NCBI RefSeq assembly: GCF_018390695.1
Contig: NZ_JAHBGF010000020.1
Span: forward strand, 310,001-374,000
From: Ancylobacter sonchi
Lineage (GTDB): Bacteria > Pseudomonadota > Alphaproteobacteria > Rhizobiales > Xanthobacteraceae
DNA: 64,000 bases
Reading direction: 5' to 3'
Made by a program: the position numbers and the translations under genes. Positions 19,790 through 28,688 of the stretch are shown piece by piece. The notes beneath the pieces are model-generated. The model was not told where the DNA came from. It did not search any database and was given only the letters and a program-made list of their open reading frames with translations. Each line of letters opens with the position of its first letter. Positions within the stretch are counted from its first letter, which is position 1.

Positions 19790-20653
19790 ATGCAGAACAA
19801 CTCCCTGGTCACTTCGGCCATGACCGTCGCCGATACGCGGCGCGCCCTTGCCGAGCTCGATGCGACCGGTCCCCGCTTAAGTCAGAGGTTGCGGGCGCAT
19901 TTCCGCGTTGTGCGGGCGGTTTTCCTGCGCGACGTCAGGACCCGGGTCGCCGGAACGCGCTTCGGCTTCCTGCTGTCGCTTTTCCAGCCGCTCAGCCATA
20001 TCGGCATCATGCTGACGATCTACTACATATTGGGTCGTTCCACGCCGATCGGCACCGACACGACGATGTTTCTCGCCACCGGCGCGTTGCCGTTCGTCGT
20101 GTTCGTCTATGGGTTTCGTCAGGTGAAGACGGCGCCGCAGGCGAACAGGAGCCTGCTCAGTTTTCCGGGCGTGACGTTGATCGACCTTATCGTCGCGCGC
20201 TGGATCGTCGAGTTGCTGAGTTCCGTCTGCGTGTGCCTCTTCACGCTTGGCACGCTGGCGCTGCTCGGATTCGACGTCGTGATCTTCAATGTCCCGCAAT
20301 TTTCCTTCGTGATGTTCCAGGCCTATTTGCTTGGCATCAGCCTGGGGGTGCTGTTTGCGGTTCTGGGGCTGTTGTCACCGCTCGCCCTCATTATTTCGAA
20401 TTTGCTGATACCTTTGACGTGGATAACGTGTGGTGTTCTGTTTCTTCCGGCGATGTTGCCGGATCAACTGGCCTACTGGGTCTGGTTTCTGCCGCTGACG
20501 CAGATCGTTGATGCGTCGCGTACGGCCTATTACGGCTACTACATCAGCGATTTCTACAACGGCTACTATATTGCCGGGCTGATGCTGGCCTTCGTGGCGA
20601 TCGGGGTTATTCTGATGCACGTGCTCCGTACCACGCTCAGCGAGGCGCTTTAG
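19790..20653 (+). CDS. kpsM: capsule ABC exporter permease KpsM
   Basis: A 287-residue ABC-2-type permease with six predicted membrane helices. The pre-helix segment VFLRDVRTRVAGTRFGFLLSLFQP near residues 40-65 is typical of KpsM/Wzm. It pairs with the single KpsT-like ATPase of the window (36714-37367), although that gene is 16 kb away. It follows the epimerase closely on the same strand. The start ATG at 19790 puts a short cytoplasmic tail before the first helix, as in the family. GC content is visibly lower than the locus average. Confidence 0.9.
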   Translation: MQNNSLVTSAMTVADTRRALAELDATGPRLSQRLRAHFRVVRAVFLRDVRTRVAGTRFGFLLSLFQPLSHIGIMLTIYYILGRSTPIGTDTTMFLATGALPFVVFVYGFRQVKTAPQANRSLLSFPGVTLIDLIVARWIVELLSSVCVCLFTLGTLALLGFDVVIFNVPQFSFVMFQAYLLGISLGVLFAVLGLLSPLALIISNLLIPLTWITCGVLFLPAMLPDQLAYWVWFLPLTQIVDASRTAYYGYYISDFYNGYYIAGLMLAFVAIGVILMHVLRTTLSEAL

Positions 20654-20778
20654 GCCGCCGTTCGCCGCGCGGGTTCGCGGCGGTCCGTCGTCGCGGCGTT
20701 CCTCCGGCAGGGGCATGCCGGCTGCGGCAGGGCCGGCGGCGATGCATCGGCCGCCATGGTGCGCCGGAGCACGATACC

Positions 20779-21696
20779 TCAGCGTACGATACCCTCGGCG
20801 CGGTCCGGGCGTTCAGGGGTCCTTGACCAGCGTGGCGGTGACCACTCGGTGATCCGCTCGAGATGGCGCGTCCACTGCTCGGGCTTCACCGCTTTGTTGC
20901 CGATCTGATCGTCGACGTGATAATTGACGATCAGGCTGTCGTCATGGTCTGCCACCGGCTCGGGAAGCTGCGCCCTGCTGCCGATCATGCCGGTCATGAA
21001 GACCCTGACCTGCCGCACGTCCTGCCGGGCATTCTGCAGGCAGTAGAGGTGCAGCGGCACCGGGCAGGCCTTGAGCGCCTCGAGGGCAATGAAGCGCTCG
21101 GGGAACTGCCGGGCGAGTTCCGGCAGCAACAGCTCCGGATAGCCGAATTTCAGCACCTTGGAGAGCGCGCTCCGGCGCTCCTTCAGCAGGCCGGTGTTCG
21201 GGTTGTTGAGGAGGCAGCTGGCGCCGGGAAGCCACGATGCCAGCACCAGCGAGGCGAAGCCGCCGCCGGCGAACCCGATGAAGACGATGTTCCTGTCGGC
21301 GATGCCCAGCTGATCGCGGAGTTTGCCGACGATGCGCGCGATGCCGGGCAGCGTCCAGTGTTCCGCGGTGCCGAGGCCGAAGCCCGACTGCACCGCCTCG
21401 TCGAGCGCGGCGGTCGGATCCTGCTAGACCAGCGTGTTGTAGGGTAGTTTCCGGAGCCTGTCGGCCCGCAGGAAGCCGCGCGAGCCGTCCCCGGATCGAT
21501 CCGACCCGTGCGGGCAGAGCACGATCAGCGGCAATCCCTAGCCCTTGGGCGAGAACAGGAAGCCATAGGGAAGCGCCTGCGACGTCACCTCATAGGTGGC
21601 GGCGGCACCGAGGTCGAAATCGAAGTCGAAATCCGAGCTTGAAGAAACGTCCGGCTGAGGCGCATCGGCAAACGGGGCTGTGATCGTTTTCGACAT
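20779..21696 (-). pseudogene. alpha/beta-hydrolase-like gene broken by two amber codons
   Basis: One minus-strand frame of 306 codons starting at the ATG at 21696 (MSKTITAPFADAP) reads as a single protein except for two TAG codons at 21540-21538 and 21426-21424. Segments on both sides of each TAG fit one hydrolase fold: an LIVLCPHGSD strand after the first and a TAEHWTLPGIARIVGKL region after the second. The nucleophile elbow reads VFIGFAGGGFAS, with Ala where the serine is expected. No frameshift is seen. A decayed capsule-associated esterase is the simplest reading. It follows the P450 and acyltransferase genes on the same strand. Confidence 0.75.
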
Positions 21697-21840
21697 TGGT
21701 CTCTTTTTACGAAGCGACGTTGCAAACTCGGCCGCAGCATACAACACCGGACGCCACGGCATGATCAATGACGTCGAACCTATCGAACCGCAGCGGCCCC
21801 GTCCAGGCGGGGCTTGTGTGCGGGGCCTGCGGGCCGCCGG

Positions 21841-22731
21841 TCAGAAGCGGTCGTCGAGGAAATACCACTGGTCGGCATGCGCGCGGATGATCGGCTCGAT
21901 CAGCGTGTTCAGATAGGCGATGTCGTCGAGGACGGTGCCGTTCGGCCCCGCCGCGTCCGACAGCCGGAAGATGTCGCCGGCATGCAGCTCGAAGCGGCTC
22001 TTGTGGAGGCGGACGCAGTGGCAGACCACCAGCTCGGCGTCGCAGCTGCGGGCGAAGCGCGACACCAGGCCGAGATTGCCGCCCTCGTGCGGTGGCCGGC
22101 CGAACAGCGGCGCCATGGTCTCGCCGCCGCGGGCATCGTCGCCGAAGATGGCGAACGGCCGCGCGCTCCTCAGCAGCCTCAGCGCCTCGCGCACGCCGCG
22201 CGGCCCGGGATGCAGCAGGGTGACGCCGAGCTCGGCGCGCACCTTCTGCACGATGGCGTTGTGCACCGCCGGCTCCGGCGGCAGGTAGAAGCTGTTGATC
22301 GGCAGGCCGAGATGCGACAGCGCCGCCGGGAACACCTCCCAATTGCCGGTGTGCAGCATGACCATCACCATGGGGCGCGGCGGCGACCAGCCGGTGCGGA
22401 ACTTGTCGGGGTTGAAGCTCACGCGTCCCTCGGCGATGAGGCGGTGCAGCAGCGAGAATTCGGCATAGACCCGCCCGACATTGTCGAGGAAGCGCTGGAC
22501 GCCGACCTCCACCTCGTCGTCGGACCAGTCCGGCTTCAGCCGGCGCAGATTGTGCCGGGCGCCGGTGATGATGTGCGGCAGGTTGCGCTTGACGTTACGC
22601 CGCACCAGCAGGCTGCCGAGGTCGGACGCCGCGTCGATCGGCGCCCGGCGCAGCACCTGATGCAGGCCGAGATGCCAATAGTCCTCCAGCCTTTCGCGAA
22701 AGCCCTCGCGGATGACGTCGTTCGCGGTCAT
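21841..22731 (-). CDS. LpxL/HtrB-like lipid acyltransferase
   Basis: A 296-residue protein of the lysophospholipid/lipid A acyltransferase superfamily. The H-x4-E catalytic motif is seen as HTGNWE (His127 to Glu132), followed by the INSFYLPPEP and FGDDARGGE segments of the LpxL type. No strong N-terminal membrane helix is evident, unlike classical LpxL. It begins one base after the P450 stop, so the two are made together. In this locus it may acylate a capsule lipid anchor or sphingoid-like base rather than lipid A; that is inference. Confidence 0.85.
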   Translation of the reverse strand: MTANDVIREGFRERLEDYWHLGLHQVLRRAPIDAASDLGSLLVRRNVKRNLPHIITGARHNLRRLKPDWSDDEVEVGVQRFLDNVGRVYAEFSLLHRLIAEGRVSFNPDKFRTGWSPPRPMVMVMLHTGNWEVFPAALSHLGLPINSFYLPPEPAVHNAIVQKVRAELGVTLLHPGPRGVREALRLLRSARPFAIFGDDARGGETMAPLFGRPPHEGGNLGLVSRFARSCDAELVVCHCVRLHKSRFELHAGDIFRLSDAAGPNGTVLDDIAYLNTLIEPIIRAHADQWYFLDDRF

Positions 22732-22732
22732 G

Positions 22733-24136
22733 TCAGCGCCGCCTTTCCAGGGTGACCGGCAGCCCGCCCTCCGGGCGCAGCGTCAGCCGGCAGATCGGCA
22801 TCACCGGCGCGCCGGTCGGGCGGACGACGAAGCGCTGGGCCAGCATGGCGAGGCACAGCACCGCCTCGGTCAGGCCGAAGCTCGCCCCGGCGCAGACGCG
22901 CGGGCCGACCGAGAACGGGATGTAGCTGAAGGGCGCGGGGCGGCCGGCCAGGAAGCGCTCGGGGCGGAACAGGTTCGGCTCCTCCCAGAGGTCGCGGGCG
23001 CGGTGCAGCAGCCAGGGGATCACCAGGACCATGGCCTGCGGCTCGATCTCGATGTCTCCGATCGTCGCCGCCTGGCTCGCCTGGCGGGAATAGATTGGGA
23101 TAGGCGGGTAGAGCCGCATCGTCTCGTCGATCACCGCCCGGCACCAGCTGAGCTTCGGCACGTCTGCGAAGCCGATCGGGCGATCCCCGGCGACGCGGTC
23201 GATCTCTTCGTGCAGCCGCGCCTCCGCCCAGGGAGCGTTGGCCAGCAGGTACCACGCCCAGGTGAGGGTGGTGGCCGTGGTCTCGTGCCCCGCGAGGAAC
23301 AGCGTGGCCGCCTCGTCGTGCAGCGCCTGCACGCCGAGCTTGCGCTGCTGCTCGTCGTCGCGATGGCTGACGAGCCGGGAGAGCAGCGAATCCTCGCCGG
23401 AATCGGAGGCGAGATGGTCGGCGACCACCTGTTCGATGGTCCGGTGCAGGCCGGCGATGGCCCGGCGCACGCGCCAGCCGTGCCGCACGCGCAGACCCTC
23501 GTCGAGGCCGAGGAAATAGCCGATGTTGAACGAATCGACCCCGTCCTGGAACCGGGTGAAGCCTTCGATCACCGCCCGTGCCGCGCCGGCGCGCAGCTGG
23601 GCGCCGAACACGGCGCGGGTGATGATCTCGGCGGTCAGCGCCGCCATGTCCGCCTGCGCGTCGCGCGTCGTGCCGGCGGGCAGGGCGGCCCAGCGCTCGG
23701 CGAATTCGGCGGTCACGCTCTCCATCGGCGCGGCGAAGGCGGAAAGGCGGTTCTTGTGGACGGCATCGGCGACCAGCGGCCGCCGCTCCGCCCAGAGCGG
23801 GCCGTCGCTGATGAACAGGCCCTTGCCGATGACGCCCTCCAGCGCCCGGCGCACCGGCGGGCCCTTGCGCTCGAAGATCGCATTGTCGGTCACCAGCACC
23901 TGGCGGATGGCATCGGGGCGATTGGCGATCACGATCTGCCGGCGCATGATGCGGAAGCTGTCGCAGCCGCTGGCGTAGGATTTCTCCATCCAGTTGGAGA
24001 TCAGGCTGTGCCGCGCGCCGAGAATGGTCTCGACAAGGTTGGCCCGCTGGGTGCGGGGCTCGGGACGGGCCGGCTCGAAGAAGTCGGCGCCGCGGCGCTC
24101 GATCATCCGCGGTCGCTGATAGCCCCATCCACCCAT
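22733..24136 (-). CDS. cytochrome P450
   Basis: A 467-residue P450. The heme loop FSVGPRVCAG places the axial ligand at Cys415. The I-helix AGHETTATT is near residue 290, the K-helix E-x-x-R is ETMR, and a PERF-type segment is FRPERFL. The length and the SRQ-type substrate region resemble bacterial fatty-acid or lipid hydroxylases. It heads a leftward operon with the LpxL-like gene and starts 118 bases from a tra-box-like palindrome. Hydroxylation of a lipid chain is plausible. Reductase and ferredoxin partners are not in the window. Confidence 0.93.
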   Translation of the reverse strand: MGGWGYQRPRMIERRGADFFEPARPEPRTQRANLVETILGARHSLISNWMEKSYASGCDSFRIMRRQIVIANRPDAIRQVLVTDNAIFERKGPPVRRALEGVIGKGLFISDGPLWAERRPLVADAVHKNRLSAFAAPMESVTAEFAERWAALPAGTTRDAQADMAALTAEIITRAVFGAQLRAGAARAVIEGFTRFQDGVDSFNIGYFLGLDEGLRVRHGWRVRRAIAGLHRTIEQVVADHLASDSGEDSLLSRLVSHRDDEQQRKLGVQALHDEAATLFLAGHETTATTLTWAWYLLANAPWAEARLHEEIDRVAGDRPIGFADVPKLSWCRAVIDETMRLYPPIPIYSRQASQAATIGDIEIEPQAMVLVIPWLLHRARDLWEEPNLFRPERFLAGRPAPFSYIPFSVGPRVCAGASFGLTEAVLCLAMLAQRFVVRPTGAPVMPICRLTLRPEGGLPVTLERRR

Positions 24137-24253
24137 GCCTACGCTCTCCGCCGCCTACGCTCGTTGCCGTCGTCGCGCCCGACAGCCACCGGAGCGTTCC
24201 CGACGGCGGCCCCGGCTACCCGTCGCCGGTCTTGTCTTCCTCTTAGGGAATCC

Positions 24254-24271
24254 ATGTGCAATCTTGCACAT
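24254..24271. promoter_or_regulatory. tra-box/lux-box-like 18-bp palindrome
   Basis: The sequence ATGTGCAATCTTGCACAT has eight paired bases on each side of a two-base centre. The known tra box of the Agrobacterium TraR regulator is ATGTGCAGATCTGCACAT (recalled): the outer seven bases on both sides are identical here and only the central four differ. It lies between the divergent P450 and glycosyltransferase genes, 22 bases from the latter start. A LuxR-type quorum-sensing regulator is the likely reader; none is encoded in this window. Confidence 0.7.
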
Positions 24272-24292
24272 ATATCCTGATGGCGACTGAAT

Positions 24293-25840
24293 ATGGAATT
24301 GCGAATGATCCGCGCCGAGCCTCCTGGTGAGAAGGAAGTCTCCGGCCGATGGGAAGATATCCATGATCGCCTCGACCGGCTCGAAGCCCGGCAGGCCGAA
24401 CTTCTCGAAGACGTCAAGGTGGTTCGCGAGCAGCTGCTGGTCATTGGCGGCGTGCTGGAGCAGGTGCGCGACAAGCGCCTGATCGGCTGGTCGCGGCCGC
24501 CGACCTCCGGCCCCGGCCTGCTGCTGTACCGCTTCTTCGAACTGGTGCGCTCGCCGGGCGAGGCGCTGGTGTTCCTCGGCGAGCTGGAGCGCCATGCGCG
24601 CGAGGTCAGCCGGCATACCCGCCGCGCGGGGCCGTCGGCGCCGTGGCAGCTGGCCTTCTCCTATACGACTTATCTGCGCCGCCTCACCGGCGCGCTGCGG
24701 GAACTGCTGTTCGGCAAGGCGGCGCCGCATTACCGCATCGTCCATCGTGGCGAGCGGCGGTTGGCGGGACGGCGGCGGAAGGTGCTGCACGTCATCCCGA
24801 ACCTCAATATCGGCGGCTCGACGCAGCTGGTCATCGATCTCATCGAATATCTCGGCCTCGAGAACGAGATGCAGATCCTGACCGCCAAGCTGCCCGCCGG
24901 CGGCGCGCCGGTGGGGGCGATCGCCCATCTGGTGCCGCTCGGCAGCCGGGCGCCGGCCTTCGCCCATGTGCTGGACGCCTTCGCGCCCGAGCTCGTCCAT
25001 GTCCAGTACTGGGGCGGCTCCGACGAGCCATGGTATGCCGAGGCCTTCGCGGCCCTGCGCGGGCGTGGCCTGCCGATCATCGAGAACGTCAACACGCCGG
25101 TGCCGCCGCTGCTCGATCCGGGGGTGAACGCCTATGCGTTCGTCTCGGATTATGTGCGCACCCATTTCGCCGCCGGTCTTGATCCGGCGCTGGCGCATGT
25201 GATCCATCCCGGCATCGACCGCAGCCTGTTCCGCTCCGTCCCCGCCGCCCGCGCGGGGGATGCCGACGTCGCCGACACTGTGGTCATGGTGTACCGGCTG
25301 GAGCGCGACAAGCTGGACGACGCCTCGATCGAGGTGCTGATCGAGATCGCCCGGCAACGGCCGGCGACGCGCTTCCTCGTTGTCGGCGACGGGCCGCTGC
25401 TCGACCTGTTCGTCCAGCGCACCATCGAGACCGGCGTGCGGGCGAATTTCGAGTTCACCGGCAGCGTGCCCTTCGGGGCGCTGCCGGAGCTGTATGGCCG
25501 GGCGGGCATCTTCATCGCCCCGGTGGTGCGCGAGAGCTTCGGCCAGGTCGTGCCCTTCGCGATGAATATGGGGCTCGCCGTGTGCGGCAACGACATCGGC
25601 GCGCTGTCGGAGATCCTCGATGGCGCCGAGACGCTCGGGCGCGATCCCGCCGACACCGCCGCCAGGGCGTTGGCGCTGCTGAACGATGCCGATCGCCGGG
25701 CCGCGCTTGGCGAGCGCAACCGGGTCCGCAGCGCCATTTTCGGGGTCGAGGAGATGGTGGAGCGCTATGCCGGGCTCTACGAGCAGCTGGTGCCCGCGCT
25801 CGACATGCCGGGCTTCCCGCCGGCGCAGATCTTCCGCTGA
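24293..25840 (+). CDS. GT4-type glycosyltransferase with N-terminal coiled coil
   Basis: A 515-residue protein. Residues about 20-60 form a heptad-rich coiled coil (DIHDRLDRLEARQAELLEDV), followed by a helical linker. From about residue 163 a GT-B fold begins (RKVLHVIPNLNIGGSTQLV), with the donor-site region VVRESFGQVVPFAMNMGLAV near residue 410. The ATG at 24305 has a better Shine-Dalgarno (GGAA) and would shorten it by four residues. The tra-box-like site lies immediately upstream, so its transcription may be controlled by, or start within, that site. The acceptor sugar is unknown. Confidence 0.88.
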   Translation: MELRMIRAEPPGEKEVSGRWEDIHDRLDRLEARQAELLEDVKVVREQLLVIGGVLEQVRDKRLIGWSRPPTSGPGLLLYRFFELVRSPGEALVFLGELERHAREVSRHTRRAGPSAPWQLAFSYTTYLRRLTGALRELLFGKAAPHYRIVHRGERRLAGRRRKVLHVIPNLNIGGSTQLVIDLIEYLGLENEMQILTAKLPAGGAPVGAIAHLVPLGSRAPAFAHVLDAFAPELVHVQYWGGSDEPWYAEAFAALRGRGLPIIENVNTPVPPLLDPGVNAYAFVSDYVRTHFAAGLDPALAHVIHPGIDRSLFRSVPAARAGDADVADTVVMVYRLERDKLDDASIEVLIEIARQRPATRFLVVGDGPLLDLFVQRTIETGVRANFEFTGSVPFGALPELYGRAGIFIAPVVRESFGQVVPFAMNMGLAVCGNDIGALSEILDGAETLGRDPADTAARALALLNDADRRAALGERNRVRSAIFGVEEMVERYAGLYEQLVPALDMPGFPPAQIFR

Positions 25841-25943
25841 TCGGCCGGCGAGCCGTCACCGCACCCGAGCGGGACGCGTTCGGGTGGGCCGGCTCCCATG
25901 GGGTCTCCGGACGAGGCGCGCCGGGTGGGACGGCAGGCCGGTC

Positions 25944-27383
25944 TCACCCGTGTTCGTGCAGGTTCCTGGCGTAGGTTGCGCCGATGCACCAGAAGCCGAA
26001 GAACACCAGGAACACGATGAACGTGTCGGTCGATACGCGCGGGAAGGTGGCCACATGGGGCAGCGAGGGGGGCTCGAAGACCATGATGAAGGCCTGCTGC
26101 CGCAGGCTGTCCGCCAGCGCCAGGGATTGAGTCGCCTCGGCACGGGAGACGCGGGCGATCACGAGCGACCGCCTGGTCTCCAGGTTTTCCTGCATCGCCA
26201 GAGACTGAGGCACCGCTGAGCGCTCATTGGCGTGGATGCTGCCCTCGATCTGCCGATCGAGCTTGGAGATCTCGTCATCCAGCGAGCTGAGTCGGGAGGT
26301 CAGGTTGCGTGTCGGCGCGGTATCCTCGCCCATCGAGGAACGGGCGGTCGCCAGCTCGGCATTGAGGGTCACGCGCTGGTCGCGCAACAGCGTCGCCAGC
26401 CCTTGCAGGGCAAGGGCCGAATAATTGGCGTCGACCGTGCCCTGCTGATTGCGGAAGGCCTCGAACTGCTTCAGCAGCTTCGCCAGTTCCGCGCGCGCCA
26501 GATCGACTTCCTGGGTGGCCTGTTCGAGGCGTTGCTGCCGGGACCGGGCGGTGATGGCGTTTATCAGCGTGCTGGATTCATCCAGGATGCTCTGTGACAG
26601 CGACAGCGCTTCCTGGGCGGTATAGGCCTGCACGTTCAGGGTCATGATGCCGGAGATCGCGTCCATCGACAGATGGACCATCGAGCCCCACTTCGCCATC
26701 AGCTGGTCGAAGGCGCGGTCCTGCTGTCCCGGCATGTCCGGATCCTGGCGTGGCACGTGGAACAGCGCATAGAGATCGACCTTGTCCATCAGCCGGACGA
26801 CCATGGCGCGGCTCATCACATTGTCGATGAGGATGCGTGATTCCTGGCTGTTGGTGACGGCGGACAGGGCGGACAGGTCCTTGGTGAAGCGGGTCGATTC
26901 CCCGCCCAGCATCTCCAGCGTTCCGCGTACGATGAATTTTGCTTCCGCCATGAAGCGCGGCGTGGAGAGGAAGGCGAGATAGAGGCCGGCGATCAGCGTC
27001 GGCACGAGCACCGCCAGGATGAAGCTGAAGGCCAGCCGCCGCTGGGTGCGCTGCTCCCGCGCCGTCAGCAGCGTCGATATCTCGGCTTCGAGATTCGACG
27101 GTGCCCTCTTCGCCGGCTCGCCGGGGAGCTCCCCTCCGGGTGCGGGCGTAGATGCGGGCGCCGGCGCCGGAGTGCCGCCGGGCGCCACCTTGGGCACGGG
27201 CTTCGAAGCAGGTTCGGCCTGTAGCGGCGGAAGTTCCGGACTGGCCAAGGGAGGTGCCGTAACGAAAACCGGCTCTTTGGGCGCAGACTTCTTGGCGACG
27301 GGCTTGGCCTGCGCCTGGCGCTTGGCCTTCATCGCCTTCTGCTTGCGCTCCTCGCGCTCCCGGTCTTCGTCCAGCTTCTCCAA
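25944..27383 (-). CDS. KpsE/CtrB-type capsule export inner-membrane protein, copy 2
   Basis: A 479-residue KpsE-type protein with an unusual tail. Residues 1-95 are charged, then rich in Ala and Pro; the first membrane helix is about residues 115-138, a long coiled-coil periplasmic part follows, and a second helix (TFIVFLVFFGFWCIGATYA) is near the C-terminus. The start used is a TTG directly after the TGA of the outer-membrane gene; Met18 is an alternative. Translational coupling with the KpsD/Wza-like gene suggests that these two form a dedicated envelope-spanning pair. Confidence 0.85.
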   Translation of the reverse strand: MEKLDEDREREERKQKAMKAKRQAQAKPVAKKSAPKEPVFVTAPPLASPELPPLQAEPASKPVPKVAPGGTPAPAPASTPAPGGELPGEPAKRAPSNLEAEISTLLTAREQRTQRRLAFSFILAVLVPTLIAGLYLAFLSTPRFMAEAKFIVRGTLEMLGGESTRFTKDLSALSAVTNSQESRILIDNVMSRAMVVRLMDKVDLYALFHVPRQDPDMPGQQDRAFDQLMAKWGSMVHLSMDAISGIMTLNVQAYTAQEALSLSQSILDESSTLINAITARSRQQRLEQATQEVDLARAELAKLLKQFEAFRNQQGTVDANYSALALQGLATLLRDQRVTLNAELATARSSMGEDTAPTRNLTSRLSSLDDEISKLDRQIEGSIHANERSAVPQSLAMQENLETRRSLVIARVSRAEATQSLALADSLRQQAFIMVFEPPSLPHVATFPRVSTDTFIVFLVFFGFWCIGATYARNLHEHG

Positions 27384-28565
27384 TCAGAACCCATCCGCAA
27401 TATTGGTGGCTTGCGATATCGGCGAGGCCACGGTGCTGAACACCGACAATACCTTGTTCAAATCCGACAGCGGCGCGTTCGAAATGAAGATCGCGTCCTT
27501 GTTGCGCATCCGGAAGCCGCTCGCCAGCAGGATAGCATCTGCCTGATGCATGTTAAGCTGGTAGATCACGCGAACATAGCCATTTTGAGACGATGTCGTG
27601 TGCTCGGGGTCGACGGCGCGCGCCACCTTCTCCGTCTCGAAGCGCATCAGATAGACGCCGCGCGGATCGGCGCGGTTGTCCATCGGGCCGCCAACCTGCG
27701 CCAGCGCTTCCGTCAGGCTGATGCCGGCGGTGCTGAAGGCGACCTGCGCGTTGCGCGGGGCAGCACCGAATACGGTGAAGGTCTGCGGCTCGCGGATGAT
27801 GCTGATCGTATCGTCCGGCATCACATAGACGTTCTCGGACGGCCGACCCATGATCGTCTGCAGCGGCACCGCCGCATTGACCCCGCCGCGGGACATCACC
27901 ACGAAGGCCTCGTGCACCGGGATCTTGTTGCCGCCGGCGGTGGCGATCACGTCGAGGATGCGCTCGCCGCGCGGGGTGAGCATGATACGCCCCGGGGCGT
28001 TCACCTCGCCGATCACCGTAGCGGTGTTGTTGACGCTCTTGGTCACCACCACCAGCGCCTGCGGCTCGATCGCCTTGCCGGTCAGGCTGGAGACGATGTT
28101 CTGTTCGACTTCCTCGGCGCTCTTGCCCGCCACCTTGATGCGGCCGACGAAGGGCACGGAAATGGTTCCGTCCTTGGAGACCTGCTGCTCGGGAATGGCG
28201 GCGGATTGCGAGCCGGTGCCGAGGCCGTCCGTCGCGGGGCGCGAGAACAGGCCGCCGGCGGCGCCTTCCCACAGCGTGACCGTAACGGCATCGCCGACGC
28301 CGATGACATATTTCGAGGGTCGCTGACGGTTGCTGAAGCGCCCCTCGAGCGTGGGGGGAGCGTATTGCGACAGTGCTGTCAGGACATGCTTGTCGATGTC
28401 GACCAGCATGAAGTCAGCTATTTCTGGGTCTTTGGAGTGGGCGGCGTCCGTAATCTGCTGACGGTTGGGACCGGCACTCGGAACGATCCCGCAGCCGCTC
28501 AGAATGATCGCCGAAAGGAGCGTAGAAATAACGCCTACGCGGGGTAAAGTCTTCCAGACAATCAT
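27384..28565 (-). CDS. kpsD: outer-membrane polysaccharide export lipoprotein (KpsD/Wza family)
   Basis: A 393-residue secreted lipoprotein: the signal peptide ends in a lipobox ILSGC (Cys about residue 25). A polysaccharide export (PES) domain begins near residue 88 (SKYVIGVGDAVTVTLWE), followed by SLBB-like segments (VIGEVNAPGRIMLTPRGERILDVIATAGG and FTVFGAAPRNAQVAF). This is the BexD/KpsD/CtrA layout that forms the outer-membrane channel. It is the only such gene in the window and is followed directly by a KpsE-type gene. The 123 bases upstream probably hold its promoter. Confidence 0.92.
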   Translation of the reverse strand: MIVWKTLPRVGVISTLLSAIILSGCGIVPSAGPNRQQITDAAHSKDPEIADFMLVDIDKHVLTALSQYAPPTLEGRFSNRQRPSKYVIGVGDAVTVTLWEGAAGGLFSRPATDGLGTGSQSAAIPEQQVSKDGTISVPFVGRIKVAGKSAEEVEQNIVSSLTGKAIEPQALVVVTKSVNNTATVIGEVNAPGRIMLTPRGERILDVIATAGGNKIPVHEAFVVMSRGGVNAAVPLQTIMGRPSENVYVMPDDTISIIREPQTFTVFGAAPRNAQVAFSTAGISLTEALAQVGGPMDNRADPRGVYLMRFETEKVARAVDPEHTTSSQNGYVRVIYQLNMHQADAILLASGFRMRNKDAIFISNAPLSDLNKVLSVFSTVASPISQATNIADGF

Positions 28566-28688
28566 ACGGCCTTCCCTACATTCGGCGGAGTTTATAGCCG
28601 CTCATCGGCGCCGAAGCGAGGCGATGACATCGGTGCAGCGTGGATTTGGTTATTGAAATGCTACCTGTGTCTCATGCGCCACATGAGT

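Noticed and set aside
25850..25930. Hairpin CACCCGA-N11-TCGGGTG between convergent genes as a terminator
   Set aside because: Seven-base stem with a long loop and no T tract; possible but not strong enough to list.
28671..28687. Short inverted repeat CTCATG-N5-CATGAG after the second GT4 gene
   Set aside because: Only six paired bases and no flanking features; too weak to call a terminator or operator.
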